From: Azomonas tarimensis
GTDB lineage: Bacteria; Pseudomonadota; Gammaproteobacteria; Pseudomonadales; Pseudomonadaceae
Reading direction: 5' to 3'
Assembly: GCF_042648805.1 (NCBI RefSeq)
Contig: NZ_JBHRXZ010000022.1
Coordinates: 744,001-808,000, forward strand
DNA: 64,000 nucleotides
The notes beneath the pieces were generated by a model. It ran no database searches and was not told the DNA's origin. It was given only the letters and a program-made list of their open reading frames with translations. Shown here in pieces: positions 55,419-64,000 of this stretch. A program made the translations under genes and the position numbers. The number at the start of each line of letters is the position of its first letter. The stretch's first letter is position 1.

Positions 55419-56885
55419 GTGTCCAGCGAAGCTTTCGTCGTTGCCCAGACTGCCGAAGAGGCCGTGGATCGGCTTGCCGAACTCTATCAGCGCGCCACCT
55501 CGAGTCTCAGCCAGGCCCTCAAGCGTTATGTGAAGGATCGTGTCGAGCCCAGCGAGGCCGAGTACAGCCTGTTCCGCTATCCGGAGCTGCGCCTGATCTA
55601 CGAATGCCATGGCGAGGTGCCGGCCTCTACCCGCGCCTACGCCAAGGTTCAGGTGCCAGGGAGCTACAGCGTCACCGTGACCCAGCCGGGGGCCTTTCGC
55701 GGCTACCTGCTGGATCAGCTCGGTCCGCTGCTCGAGGATTTCAACGTCAAGCTCGAGGTGGGCGTCAGCGATCGCTTCATCCCCTATCCCTACGTGGTCG
55801 AGCAGGGCGATGAGCTCGCTGGGACCGGTGTCACGGCCGCCGAACTTGCCCGGGTGTTTCCCAGCACCGACCTGGCCGCCGCCACCGACAACATCGCCGA
55901 CGGCCTGTACGACTGGGAGCACGCCGACCCGCTGCCGCTGGGCCTGTTCGACGCCGCCCGGGTGGACTTTTCGCTGCGCCGCCTGGTGCACTACACCGGC
56001 GGCGATTGGCGGCATGTGCAGCCCTGGATCCTGCTGACCAACTACCACCGCTACGTCGACCAGTTCGTCCGGCATGGCCTCGAGCAACTGCGCGGCGACA
56101 ATCGTTTCGTTCGCCTGATCCTGCCGGGCAATGTGGTGATCAGCAGGGACATGAGCGACGATCAAGCGCAGTCGGTGATCGACGGAGTGATCTGGCACCG
56201 CTTCCAGATGCCTGCCTATCACCTGATCGCCGAGGACGGCCATGGCGTGACCCTGATCAACATCGGGGTCGGGCCGTCCAACGCCAAGAACATCACCGAC
56301 CACCTGGCGGTGCTGCGTCCCCATTGCTGGCTGATGATCGGGCACTGCGGCGGCCTGCGGCAGTCGCAGACCATCGGCGACTACGTGCTGGCGCATGCCT
56401 ACATGCGTCGCGACGGTATCCTTGACCGTGTGCTTCCGCCGCATATCCCCCTGCCGGCGCTGGCGGAAGTGCAAATGGCGCTGCAGGAAGCGGCGGCCAT
56501 GGTCACCGGCGATCGCGGCGAGGCGCTCAAGCGGCGCCTGCGCACCGGCACCGTCCTGACCTATGACGATCGCAACTGGGAACTGCGCTGGGCCCAGGAA
56601 CGGCCGTTGATCAACCTGTCGCGGGCGGTGGCGGTGGACATGGAAAGCGGCACCATCGCCGCCCAGGGTTATCGCCTGAGGGTTCCCTACGGCACCCTGT
56701 TGTGCGTGTCGGACAAGCCGCTGCACAGCGAGATCAAGCTCCCTGGCTCGGCCAACGCCTTCTACGAGCGTGCGGTCACCCAGCACCTGCGCATCGGTAT
56801 CGCCGCGCTGGAACTGCTGCGCAGCCAGCTCGATACGCTGCATTCACGCAAGCTGCGCAGCTTCGACGAACCGCCGTTTCGTTGA
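55419..56885 (+). CDS. amn: AMP nucleosidase
   Basis: 488 residues. It splits AMP into adenine and ribose 5-phosphate. An N-terminal regulatory domain precedes the nucleoside-phosphorylase fold with TLINIGVGPSNAKNITDHLAVLRP, MIGHCGGLRQSQTIGDYVLA and AVDMESGTIAAQGYRLRVPYGTLLCVSDKPLHSE. The start is GTG at 55419, eight bases after AAGGA, giving the usual length of about 484-490; an upstream ATG would add 16 residues of poor quality. Confidence 0.95.
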   Translation: MSSEAFVVAQTAEEAVDRLAELYQRATSSLSQALKRYVKDRVEPSEAEYSLFRYPELRLIYECHGEVPASTRAYAKVQVPGSYSVTVTQPGAFRGYLLDQLGPLLEDFNVKLEVGVSDRFIPYPYVVEQGDELAGTGVTAAELARVFPSTDLAAATDNIADGLYDWEHADPLPLGLFDAARVDFSLRRLVHYTGGDWRHVQPWILLTNYHRYVDQFVRHGLEQLRGDNRFVRLILPGNVVISRDMSDDQAQSVIDGVIWHRFQMPAYHLIAEDGHGVTLINIGVGPSNAKNITDHLAVLRPHCWLMIGHCGGLRQSQTIGDYVLAHAYMRRDGILDRVLPPHIPLPALAEVQMALQEAAAMVTGDRGEALKRRLRTGTVLTYDDRNWELRWAQERPLINLSRAVAVDMESGTIAAQGYRLRVPYGTLLCVSDKPLHSEIKLPGSANAFYERAVTQHLRIGIAALELLRSQLDTLHSRKLRSFDEPPFR

Positions 56886-56891
56886 TCCGGG

Positions 56892-56927
56892 ACCACGGCG
56901 TACCCCCGCACGGCGGTACGCCGTGGT
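56892..56927 (+). terminator. Hairpin downstream of amn
   Basis: A perfect 13-base-pair stem (56892-56904 with 56915-56927) with a 10-base loop begins six bases past the amn stop. No U-tract follows, so it may protect the mRNA end or act as a rho-dependent boundary. Confidence 0.5.
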
Positions 56928-57164
56928 GGCGAGAGGGCTCACCTGCCGGCCCGCCAGCAGGCACAATGGCCCGCGCAGGTTGGTAACAATCTGCCATCCA
57001 GGCGCTGCCTGTAGTACCTTCGTATAGCTGGCGGCCTTCCAATGGCCCAAACGGCTACACTACCGAGGTTTCAAAACGCCCGCATGATTTTGTGGGGCTT
57101 CAGTGCGGTGAACGGCAGGAACCACGGTGTTCTCGCCTCCCGGAACCGAAGCCGCTGCATCCGT

Positions 57165-57208
57165 GTCCGTCAGTGTGCTGTGCCAGGGCTGGCACAGCCA
57201 TCACGGAC
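57165..57208 (+). promoter_or_regulatory. Two-part stem in the CoA-transferase leader
   Basis: An inner perfect 8-base-pair stem (57178-57185 with 57190-57197, loop GGGC) is closed by an outer 6-base-pair stem (57165-57170 with 57203-57208). It ends 30 bases before the start codon. It could be a leader control element; no known riboswitch class fits. Confidence 0.4.
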
Positions 57209-57238
57209 GAGCATTCGATGAGTTTCAGAGGTGAGTTC

Positions 57239-58750
57239 ATGGCAACGGATTTGAGCAAGTACATTCGCAACGCTGCGTTCCTGGACAAGGTCGTCTCGGC
57301 AGAAGAGGCAGCGTCCTGGATCGAAGACGGCATGACCCTGGGCATGAGTGGCTTCACCCTGTTCGGTGAGCCCAAGGAGTTCCCGCGGGCGCTGTCCGAG
57401 CGCGGCCAGAAAGAGAAGTTCAAGGTCAACCTGTTCACCGGCGCCTCCATGGGCCCGGCAGCTGACCAGTCCATGGCTGAAGCAGGCATCATCAACAAGC
57501 GGATTCCGTACCAGGGCAACGCGGTCCAGCGCAAGAAGATCAACGCCGGTGAAGTGCTGTACATCGACCAGCACCTGTCCCACACCGCCGAGCTGCTCCG
57601 TCAGGGCGTGCTGCCGCAGGTCGACTACGCCATCATCGAAGCTGCAGCCATCACCGAAGACGGTCAGATCATCCCGACCGGCTCGGTGGGCAACTCCCCG
57701 ATCTTCGTCCAGAACGCCAAGCACGTGATCGTCGAGCTGAACACTTCCGCTCCGCGCGAGTACGAAGGCATGCACGATGTCTACATTCCCGGCCCGGCCG
57801 GCGAGAACACCCGCAAGGACATCCCGGTCTACGACGTCAGCACCCGCATCGGCTCCATCGGCATCCCGGTGGATCCGGCCAAGGTGCGCGGTATCGTGCT
57901 GTCCAGCCAGCCGGACATCCCCTCGCCATTGTTCGAGCCGAACGAGCAGACCCAGAAGATCGCCGACAACCTGCTGGACTTCCTCCGCGAGGAAGTGCGC
58001 CTGGGCCGTCTGACCAACAGCCTGGCGCCGCTGCAGTCCGGCGTGGGCTCGGTGGCCAACGCGGTGCTGAACGGCATGAAGACCTCCGAGTTCCGCGACC
58101 TGACGGTGGCGTCGGAAGTGCTGCAGGATGGCGTGTTCGACCTCATCGACGCCGGTGTGGTGAAGTTCGCGGCGGCGACCGCCTTCTCGCTGTCGAAGAA
58201 GCGCGTGGAAAGCCTGGCCTCCGACCTGGCCAAGTACGCCGACAAGGTGGTGTTCCGTCCGCAAGAGATCTCCAACCATCCGGAAGTCATCCGCCGGCTG
58301 GGCATCATCTCCTTCAACACGGCGCTGGAAGCGGACATCTACGGCAACGTGAACTCCACCCATGTCAGCGGTACCCACATGATGAACGGTATCGGTGGCT
58401 CGGGTGACTTCGCCCGTAACGCCCGTATCTCCATCTTCGTGACCACCTCCACGGCGAAGGACGGCAAGGTTTCCTCCATCGTGCCGTTCGTGTCCCACGT
58501 GGACCACACCAACCACGACGTGGACGTGATCATCACCGAGCAGGGCTATGCGGACCTGCGTGGCCTGGCCCCGGTCGAAGCGGCGGAGCGCATGATCGAG
58601 AACTGCCTGCACCCTGACTACAAGCAGCAGGCGCGCGACTACCTCGAAGAGGCGAAGGCGCGTGGCGGCCATACTCCGCACGTGCTGGAAAAGGCCTTTT
58701 CCTGGCATGCCCATCTGGCCGAGCACGGCACCATGAAGATGAGCAAGTAA
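57239..58750 (+). CDS. Succinyl-CoA:acetate CoA-transferase / acetyl-CoA hydrolase family
   Basis: 503 residues, class I CoA-transferase. Glu293 in VASEVLQDGVFDL corresponds to the glutamate that forms the CoA thioester in AarC; NGIGGSGDFARNA is the CoA-binding loop. It moves CoA between succinyl-CoA and acetate, or related acids, and feeds acetate into the TCA cycle. The start at 57239 follows AGAGGTG; an ATG at 57218 is in the same leader but lacks as good a site. It has its own terminator. Confidence 0.92.
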   Translation: MATDLSKYIRNAAFLDKVVSAEEAASWIEDGMTLGMSGFTLFGEPKEFPRALSERGQKEKFKVNLFTGASMGPAADQSMAEAGIINKRIPYQGNAVQRKKINAGEVLYIDQHLSHTAELLRQGVLPQVDYAIIEAAAITEDGQIIPTGSVGNSPIFVQNAKHVIVELNTSAPREYEGMHDVYIPGPAGENTRKDIPVYDVSTRIGSIGIPVDPAKVRGIVLSSQPDIPSPLFEPNEQTQKIADNLLDFLREEVRLGRLTNSLAPLQSGVGSVANAVLNGMKTSEFRDLTVASEVLQDGVFDLIDAGVVKFAAATAFSLSKKRVESLASDLAKYADKVVFRPQEISNHPEVIRRLGIISFNTALEADIYGNVNSTHVSGTHMMNGIGGSGDFARNARISIFVTTSTAKDGKVSSIVPFVSHVDHTNHDVDVIITEQGYADLRGLAPVEAAERMIENCLHPDYKQQARDYLEEAKARGGHTPHVLEKAFSWHAHLAEHGTMKMSK

Positions 58751-58826
58751 CCGGCAACGGGCCGCAGCGCACCCTGAGGGGAGCGCTGCCGGCCTGTGTC
58801 AGCTTGCTGCCGGGCTTGCCCCGACA

Positions 58827-58861
58827 TCCGATGCCAGGTCTTCCGGCATCGGATTTTTTTT
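58827..58861 (+). terminator. Intrinsic terminator of the CoA-transferase gene
   Basis: A 9-base-pair stem (58827-58835 with 58845-58853) is followed by eight T residues, a textbook rho-independent terminator. It ends just before the convergent ureG stop. Confidence 0.92.
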
Positions 58862-58868
58862 GCCTTGC

Positions 58869-59483
58869 TCAGGCGGCGTTGAGCATGCCGTGCTTTTCGA
58901 TGAAGGCGATGATTTCGTCGAGACCCTGGCCGACCTTCTGGTTACTGAACACGAACGGGCGGTCGCCGCGCATCTTTCGCGCGTCGCGGTCCATGACCTC
59001 CAGCGAGGCGCCCACCAGCGGAGCCAGGTCGATCTTGTTGATCACCAGCAGATCGGACTTGCAGATGCCGGGTCCGCCCTTGCGTGGCAGCTTGTCGCCG
59101 GCTGACACATCGATCACATAAAGGGTCAGGTCGGACAATTCAGGGCTGAAGGTGGCCGAGAGATTGTCACCGCCCGATTCCACGATGATGAGGTCGAGCC
59201 CCGGGAAACGCCGGTTGAGCTGTTCGACCGCCTCCAGGTTGATCGAGGCATCCTCGCGGATGGCGGTATGTGGGCAGCCGCCGGTCTCCACGCCGATGAT
59301 CCGCTCGGGAGCCAGGGCTTCGTTGCGCACCAGGAACTGGGCATCTTCCTGGGTGTAGATGTCGTTGGTGACCACGGCGATGTTGTAGCGCTTGCGCAGG
59401 GCCTGGCAGAGGGCGAGCGTGAGGGCGGTCTTGCCGGAGCCGACCGGGCCACCGATGCCGACGCGAAGGGGTTGGGTGTTCAT
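58869..59483 (-). CDS. ureG: Urease accessory GTPase UreG
   Basis: 204 residues. It is a SIMIBI GTPase that delivers nickel to urease: GIGGPVGSGKTALTLALC is the P-loop, VETGGCPHTAIREDASIN has the Cys-Pro-His metal site, and ESGGDNLSATFSPELSD and VINKIDLAP complete the GTPase motifs. It is 562 bases from ureF, unlike the usual close ureE-ureF-ureG spacing. Confidence 0.96.
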   Translation of the reverse strand: MNTQPLRVGIGGPVGSGKTALTLALCQALRKRYNIAVVTNDIYTQEDAQFLVRNEALAPERIIGVETGGCPHTAIREDASINLEAVEQLNRRFPGLDLIIVESGGDNLSATFSPELSDLTLYVIDVSAGDKLPRKGGPGICKSDLLVINKIDLAPLVGASLEVMDRDARKMRGDRPFVFSNQKVGQGLDEIIAFIEKHGMLNAA

Positions 59484-60045
59484 CTTGTGGAGTCCTCATG
59501 GTGTGGCCGACGCGTGTCGTTGCGGCGGGCCGGAACTGGGTTTGCAGTCAGCGATTGTGGCGCAGTGCTCCGGGTGAGGTGGGCTGCTTGGCCGATGCCG
59601 CTCATGGAGCCTGGGCCTGCCGCTTTCCGGGTATCGGGCGACAGGTTTCGCCTTGCACGGCGAGTCACTTTTTCTTGCGTGGCCAAGAAAAAGTAACCAA
59701 AAAGAAGGCCACCCCGGCATCCGGGTCCGACCGCCTTGCGGTCGGACTTTCCTCTCTCCGGCACCGCTCCGGGGGCCGTCACGAAGGGACGTCCCTGTCC
59801 CTTCGCTCCTTGCTCGGCGTCCTGCCTTGCATCCCCCTGCGCGGTGCCTGCGCTCGGCCTCCTGACGGGGAACCGGGTGCTGCCCGGCAGGCCGGAGCCC
59901 GGCTTTTCCACGGCATGCTGAACCTCAGGGCGGGGCGATCGGGGTCTCGTCCGCATCCAGGTGACTGGAACAGCACGAGGTACGGCAGCCAATCCGCCGC
60001 ATTTATCCTCAGCCGCTTCGCGGACCAGCCCCCACGGCTTCCGGG
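59484..60045. repeat. Interspersed repeat between ureF and ureG
   Basis: 562 bases with no real gene. An 11-base-pair palindrome (59667-59677 with 59684-59694, ACTTTTTCTTG arms) and a 9-base-pair palindrome (59726-59734 with 59738-59746) lie in a stretch of roughly 59640-60000 that I recall as a recurrent intergenic element in Pseudomonas genomes, often wrongly annotated as a small protein containing WPRKSNQKEG. It interrupts the urease accessory operon. Confidence 0.6.
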
Positions 60046-60714
60046 TCACGAGCGAAACAACCGACTGTACTGCTGTTCATGGGCAATGCTGGTCAGCGCC
60101 AGGCCGAAGGGGGCGCTGCCCCAGTCATCCGGGTCCAGTGCCTGCGCCTGGCGCAGCGCCTGGTCGAGTACCGGCAGCAGCTCGGAGGTGAGTCGCTGCG
60201 CGGCCTGCTGGCCCAGCGGCAGGGTCTTCATCAGCACCGCCAGCTGGTTTTCCAGCCAGCTCCATAGCCAGGCCTCGAGCGCGGCCTCCGGAGCGATGCC
60301 CCAGGCCCGCGCAGCCAGCGCCCAGCCGAGCGCCAGGCCAGGCTCCTCGAGGCGGGCGTAAAAGGCCTGCGCGGGTTCGTCGAGTTCGGGTAACCCCTGC
60401 AGCAGTTGCTGCAGCGAGTAGCCCATCTGCCGGCTTTCCAGGCGTAGCTCGCGGGTTTCGCGGCTGGCGCGATGCTGCTCGGCCAGCGTTTCGAGCATCG
60501 GCCAGTCCTCGTCCGCCGCGGCGCGGCAGTGGGCCAGCAGCAGCGGCGCCTCGAAGCGTGCCAGGTTGAGCAGCAACTGATCCTTCAGCCAGCGGTGTGC
60601 GCTGGCGGCATCGCACACTACGCCCTGCTCGACGGCCATTTCCAGGCCCTGGGAATAGCTGTAGCCGCCAATCGGCAGCTGCGGGCTGGCCAGGCGCAGC
60701 AGGCGAGCACTCAT
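60046..60714 (-). CDS. ureF: Urease accessory protein UreF
   Basis: 222 residues, all helical. LLRLASPQLPIGGYSYSQGLEMAVEQG at the N-terminus is the UreF signature. It bridges UreG and the urease-UreD complex. Its start overlaps the ureE stop by four bases (ATGA). Confidence 0.95.
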   Translation of the reverse strand: MSARLLRLASPQLPIGGYSYSQGLEMAVEQGVVCDAASAHRWLKDQLLLNLARFEAPLLLAHCRAAADEDWPMLETLAEQHRASRETRELRLESRQMGYSLQQLLQGLPELDEPAQAFYARLEEPGLALGWALAARAWGIAPEAALEAWLWSWLENQLAVLMKTLPLGQQAAQRLTSELLPVLDQALRQAQALDPDDWGSAPFGLALTSIAHEQQYSRLFRS

Positions 60715-61211
60715 GGTCGCACGCCGAACTGATGGAGTTTCGGCGCGTAGCTGAATTCTGCCTCGCCGGCATGGGAATGGTGATGGCCGCCCCCATAGGC
60801 GCCGTGCTCGGGCTGGTAGGGCGCTTCGATCAGCTCCACTTGGGCACCGAGCTGCAGCAGCATGTCCTTCAGCACGTAGTCGTCGGGAAGGCGCAGCCAG
60901 CCGTCGCCGAGTTGCAGCGCGACATGCCGGTTACCCAGGTGGTAGGCGGCACGGGTCAGTTCGAAGGGGCTGGCGCAGGTGACGTGCAACAGGGCCTCGG
61001 GCCGGGCGCGCACGCGGACGATGCGGCCATCCTGGGCTTCGAGGCATTCGCCGTCCTGCAACGGCGGCTGGCCGCGCTCGAGAAACAGGCCCACCTCTTC
61101 GCCGGTGGTGGTGAAGCAGCGCAGACGGCTCTTGCTGCGCGCCTCGAAGGTCAGTTCCAGTTCCGCGTCACAGGTGCTGCGCGGCGTGGTGCGGTGGTGA
61201 ATCACCAGCAT
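60711..61211 (-). CDS. ureE: Urease nickel metallochaperone UreE
   Basis: 166 residues. An N-terminal peptide-binding domain and a central metal domain (LGNRHVALQLGDGWLRLPDDYVLKDMLLQLG) precede a short His-rich tail (GGGHHHSHAGE) that binds nickel. The structural urease genes are not in this window. Confidence 0.95.
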   Translation of the reverse strand: MLVIHHRTTPRSTCDAELELTFEARSKSRLRCFTTTGEEVGLFLERGQPPLQDGECLEAQDGRIVRVRARPEALLHVTCASPFELTRAAYHLGNRHVALQLGDGWLRLPDDYVLKDMLLQLGAQVELIEAPYQPEHGAYGGGHHHSHAGEAEFSYAPKLHQFGVRP

Positions 61212-61384
61212 GGGATGGGTTCCTCCGGGCCTGCCTCAGGCAGGATTTCTGGCAAGGGGGATGGGGTAGGCAGGCACGGCAGGAATGCCGCAGGCGCGCA
61301 TCGGGCGAAGCATGGAAATACCGGCAGGACAAGGGGCCGGTCATGATACGGCAACGGATCCGCCGGGCAATCGCCCGGGCGCGT

Positions 61385-62107
61385 CTAGCGCAGGGTCTTT
61401 TCGAAGCGCAGCATGAAGAAGTCCTCGCAGTGCTCGTTGTGGCCGGCATAGGCCATGCAACCGGTACCACTGACGTCCGTGCCGGTGTAGGTCATCCCCA
61501 TCTGCATGCTGCGCCAGTGCCGCGAGAGGTTCAGCGACCAGTCGTTGAACGAGCTCAGCGTGCGGCCGCCCGGCAGATGGGCGGGGTGGGCCAGCGCATG
61601 GTTGGAGTACTTCAGGGACAGGTCGACTCCCCAGTAGCGGGACAGGTCGAAGTCCATCAGCAGGGTGCTGTCGGTACGCCAGGGTTCGTGGCTCACCGAA
61701 GCGCCGAAGCGGCCGCGGTCAAGGGTGAGGCCTCCGTAGAAGGCGTGGCGGTCGATGGCGCGCAGATCGGGGAAGGTGTAGCGGATCACCCCGACTTCAT
61801 AACCCGGGCGCTCGGCGAAGGGGCGCGCATAGCCGAGGTAGGAGTTGAGCTCGAGCAGGGTGCCATCGGCGAAGCCCGTGGCCGGCTGCCATTGGCCGAA
61901 GTACCAGCCACTGGCGTGGTTCAAGTCGAGCCCGCCATGAAAGGCGCCGTGACTGGCTGGCTGCACCAGCCCCTGGGCCATGCTCCGGCCCGGGATGGTG
62001 CCCATCTGCAACTCGAAGCTGCCCAGGTCCCGGGCCATCATCTGGGCCTCGGCGGTGGTAGCTGCCAGGCTCACCAGTATCGCCAGCATCCGTTGCCTGG
62101 AGAACAT
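61385..62107 (-). CDS. TorF-family putative porin
   Basis: 240 residues. A signal peptide (MLAILVSLAATTAEA) is followed by a beta-strand-rich chain with alternating hydrophobic residues (GGLDLNHASGWYFGQW, YWGVDLSLKYSNHAL, SMQMGMTYTGTDVSG) and a C-terminal Phe-rich strand FFMLRFEKTLR. This resembles the Gcw_chp/TorF outer-membrane family. The substrate is unknown; the neighbouring urease genes do not decide it. Confidence 0.78.
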   Translation of the reverse strand: MFSRQRMLAILVSLAATTAEAQMMARDLGSFELQMGTIPGRSMAQGLVQPASHGAFHGGLDLNHASGWYFGQWQPATGFADGTLLELNSYLGYARPFAERPGYEVGVIRYTFPDLRAIDRHAFYGGLTLDRGRFGASVSHEPWRTDSTLLMDFDLSRYWGVDLSLKYSNHALAHPAHLPGGRTLSSFNDWSLNLSRHWRSMQMGMTYTGTDVSGTGCMAYAGHNEHCEDFFMLRFEKTLR

Positions 62108-62343
62108 CGCCTTTTTCCTCTATGGGGCGGTCAGGGGCCTGTGGCGATCCGCCTGTTGGACATTGCGAAGCGAACGTTGATCCGCTTCTCCGAGGGGCCG
62201 AGAATAGCTACTCAGCCATCCGCAGAGCGTCCGCTCGTCGAGAACCTGTGGAGCGGGCTGTGCTTTTCGGACGAGCGTCCGGTCCTCTGCCCCAGAGTGC
62301 CCCGCGCGCGGCCCTTCCCGCCTCACCTGAAGGATGGCTGTCC

Positions 62344-63210
62344 ATGCACAAACGCTTTTCCCACCACAGCCTGCGCAATGATTTCCGCAAGCTGCTCGCT
62401 TCGCCGGCCTGCTATCACACGGCCTCGGTGTTCGACCCGATGTCGGCGCGGATGGCCGCGGATCTGGGTTTCGAGGTCGGTATCCTCGGCGGTTCCGTGG
62501 CCTCGTTGCAGGTACTGGCGGCGCCCGACGTGGCCTTGATCACGCTCAGCGAATTCGCCGAGCAGGCGACCCGCATCGGCCGGGTGTCACGCCTGCCGGT
62601 CATCGCCGATGCCGACCACGGCTACGGCAATGCCCTGAACGTCATGCGCACGGTGACCGAGCTCGAGCGCGCCGGAGTCGCCGCGCTGACCATCGAGGAC
62701 ACCCTGCTGCCGGCCAAATTCGGTCACAAGTCCACCGACCTGATCGGCATCGACGAAGCGGCGGGCAAGATCCGGGCGGCGCTGGAGGCGCGCATCGATC
62801 CAGCCATGGCGATCCTCGGGCGCACCAACGCCGGGGTAATCGAGGTGGACGAGGTGGTTGCGCGGGCGCTGGCCTACCAGGAGGCGGGTGCCGATGGCAT
62901 CTGCCTGGTGGGCATCCGCGACTTCGATCACCTGGAGGCCATCGCTGCGCAACTGACCTTGCCGCTGATGCTGGTGACCTACGGCAATCCGCTGTTGCGC
63001 GACAACGAGCGGCTGGCGCGACTCGGGGTACGCATCGTGGTCAATGGCCACGCCGCCTACTTCGCCGCGATCAAGGCCACCTACGACTGCCTGCGCGAAC
63101 AGCGTCAGGTCGCTGCCTGCGGCCTCAATGCCTCGGAGCTGTCGGCCAAGTATTCGACGGCCGAAGAGTATGTGGAGTGGGGCGAGGAATTCATGCAGGT
63201 CAAGGAATAG
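62344..63210 (+). CDS. Oxaloacetate decarboxylase (ICL/PEPM superfamily)
   Basis: 288 residues, a metal-dependent TIM barrel. Typical segments are ACYHTASVFDPMSARMAADLGFEVGILGGSVAS, PVIADADHGYGNALNVMRTV, ALTIEDTLLPAKFG and GRTNAG. It matches the PA4872-type enzyme that turns oxaloacetate into pyruvate and CO2. The start at 62344 follows AAGGATGG. Confidence 0.92.
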   Translation: MHKRFSHHSLRNDFRKLLASPACYHTASVFDPMSARMAADLGFEVGILGGSVASLQVLAAPDVALITLSEFAEQATRIGRVSRLPVIADADHGYGNALNVMRTVTELERAGVAALTIEDTLLPAKFGHKSTDLIGIDEAAGKIRAALEARIDPAMAILGRTNAGVIEVDEVVARALAYQEAGADGICLVGIRDFDHLEAIAAQLTLPLMLVTYGNPLLRDNERLARLGVRIVVNGHAAYFAAIKATYDCLREQRQVAACGLNASELSAKYSTAEEYVEWGEEFMQVKE

Positions 63211-63252
63211 CCAGGCGGGCGACGGGAGCACGGAGCCCCCGTCCGTCCGGCC

Positions 63253-63804
63253 TCAGGCGGGCTTGGCCAGCTCCGCGTCGATCGCCGCCGCCAGGCGCTC
63301 GTCATCAGCAGCCACATCCGGCGCGAAGCGCCCGACCACTTCGCCATTGCGACCGATGAGGAATTTCTCGAAATTCCACTGCACTTCCGGAACCGGGTTG
63401 GCGACGATGCCGAAACCCTGCAGCCGTTCGCGCATCGGGCCTTCACCGGTGGCGTCGGGCTTGGCTGCGGTCAGCCGCTGATACAGCGGGTGCTTGTCGG
63501 CGCCGACCACGGAAATCTTCGAAAACAGCGGAAACTCGACGTTGTAGTTCAGGCTGCAGAACTGCTGGATGTCCGCGTCACTCCCCGGCTCCTGCTCCTT
63601 GAAGTTGTTGGCCGGAAAACCCAATACCTCGAGGCCCTGGTCGCGCTTGGCTTCATAGAGCTTCTGCAGGCCTTCGTACTGCGGAGTCAGCCCGCATTTG
63701 GACGCCACGTTCACCACCAGCAGCACCTTGCCCTTGAACGGCTCGAGGGTCGCCGGCTCGCCCTTGATGTTCTTGACCGGGATCTGGTACAGATTTTCGC
63801 TCAT
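63253..63804 (-). CDS. Glutathione peroxidase-family thiol peroxidase
   Basis: 183 residues. The peroxidatic Cys37 is in VNVASKCGLTPQYEGLQ, with the catalytic Gln/Trp segments GFPANNFKEQEPGSDADIQQFC and VQWNFEKFLIG. Bacterial Cys forms use thioredoxin or glutathione to reduce peroxides. The start at 63804 follows AAGGAACAC. It is divergent to the YbiI-like gene, sharing about 150 bases of control region. Confidence 0.93.
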   Translation of the reverse strand: MSENLYQIPVKNIKGEPATLEPFKGKVLLVVNVASKCGLTPQYEGLQKLYEAKRDQGLEVLGFPANNFKEQEPGSDADIQQFCSLNYNVEFPLFSKISVVGADKHPLYQRLTAAKPDATGEGPMRERLQGFGIVANPVPEVQWNFEKFLIGRNGEVVGRFAPDVAADDERLAAAIDAELAKPA

Positions 63805-63953
63805 GGATGTGTTCCTTGTTGGATGGAGACGGCTGATCAGCCTAGCCGAAAACCGTGCATTTCGCTCGGATAAGCGAGATTGCAACCGATCCGGAGTCGT
63901 GCAGTATTGTCCAACCTCCATTGCTTGTTTTCGACGCCTTCAGGAGGTATCCG

Positions 63954-64000
63954 ATGGCCAGTGGTTGGGCGAACGACGGGGCCGTGCACGAACAGATCGA
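63954..64000 (+). CDS. YbiI/DksA-type zinc-finger protein, 5' end only
   Basis: Fifteen codons before the window ends. MASGWANDGAVHEQI is nearly the start of E. coli YbiI and Pseudomonas TraR/DksA C4-type zinc-finger proteins of about 70-90 residues. The start follows AGGAGG. The zinc finger lies outside the window. Confidence 0.75.
   Translation, partial: MASGWANDGAVHEQI

Larger units (their letters stand above)
56886..57238. other. Interval between amn and the CoA-transferase gene
   Basis: About 350 bases without a gene. It holds a hairpin after amn (56892-56927) and a folded leader before the next gene (57165-57208), each listed separately. Confidence 0.6.

Noticed and set aside
59653..59865. 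Apparent small protein containing WPRKSNQKEG
   Set aside because: It lies wholly in the interspersed repeat, begins without a ribosome site and spans its palindromes; such frames are a known over-annotation in Pseudomonas.

Overview
The window is about 64 kb of high-GC DNA from a gamma-proteobacterium, almost certainly Pseudomonas in the broad sense. The evidence is an MvaT/MvaU-type silencer, the block proA-nadD-rsfS-rlmH-mrdA-rodA-mltB-rlpA-dacA-ybeD-lipB-lipA followed by holA-lptE-leuS, lnt-corC-ybeY-ybeZ-miaB and hemL-thiE-thiD, and REP-type palindromes of a Pseudomonas kind. No rRNA, tRNA, CRISPR array, prophage or complete insertion sequence was seen. Species cannot be fixed from the sequence alone.

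Layout. 1-6 kb (minus): a small exported low-complexity protein, then a tightly overlapping catabolic operon encoding a three-component Rieske ring-hydroxylating dioxygenase (reductase, alpha, beta), an isochorismatase-fold protein lacking key catalytic residues, an SDR dehydrogenase, and a dienelactone hydrolase fused to an NTF2/SnoaL-like domain. 6-8.3 kb: a membrane diguanylate cyclase and an MvaU-like silencer. 8.5-16.4 kb: rsgA, a membrane-anchored methyltransferase, orn, a NAD(P)-binding epimerase-like protein overlapping a MORN-repeat/C13-peptidase lipoprotein, an lrgA-lrgB pair, a Lon N-domain protein and a DedA-PAP2 fusion. 16.5-27.5 kb (plus): the cell-wall elongation and lipoate superoperon. 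27.8-43 kb: a hypothetical gene, a second lytic transglycosylase, arfA with its characteristic in-gene hairpin, holA-lptE-leuS, a zinc-ribbon protein and a YdcF-family protein, a tandem REP array, and lnt to miaB. 41.7-45.8 kb: a SEL1-repeat protein, a membrane protein, hemL, thiE and thiD.

45.9-55 kb (minus): a compact cellulose locus, bcsR/P-like, bcsQ, a fused bcsA-bcsB and bcsC. The BcsA part keeps the glycosyltransferase and PilZ motifs, so c-di-GMP control is expected. No bcsZ cellulase gene lies in the cluster. 55.4-64 kb: amn, a succinyl-CoA:acetate CoA-transferase, urease accessory genes ureE-ureF and ureG split by an interspersed repeat, a TorF-family porin, an oxaloacetate decarboxylase, a glutathione peroxidase and the first codons of a YbiI/DksA-type zinc-finger gene.

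Most of the window is core genome. The parts that deserve attention are the dioxygenase operon with its unusual hydrolases (494-5986), the MORN/C13 lipoprotein (11654-13261), the fused cellulose synthase (45900-55008), the arfA hairpin (29703-29736), the REP array that supplies the 3' ends of two convergent genes (35671-36087), and the repeat inside the urease accessory operon (59640-60000).
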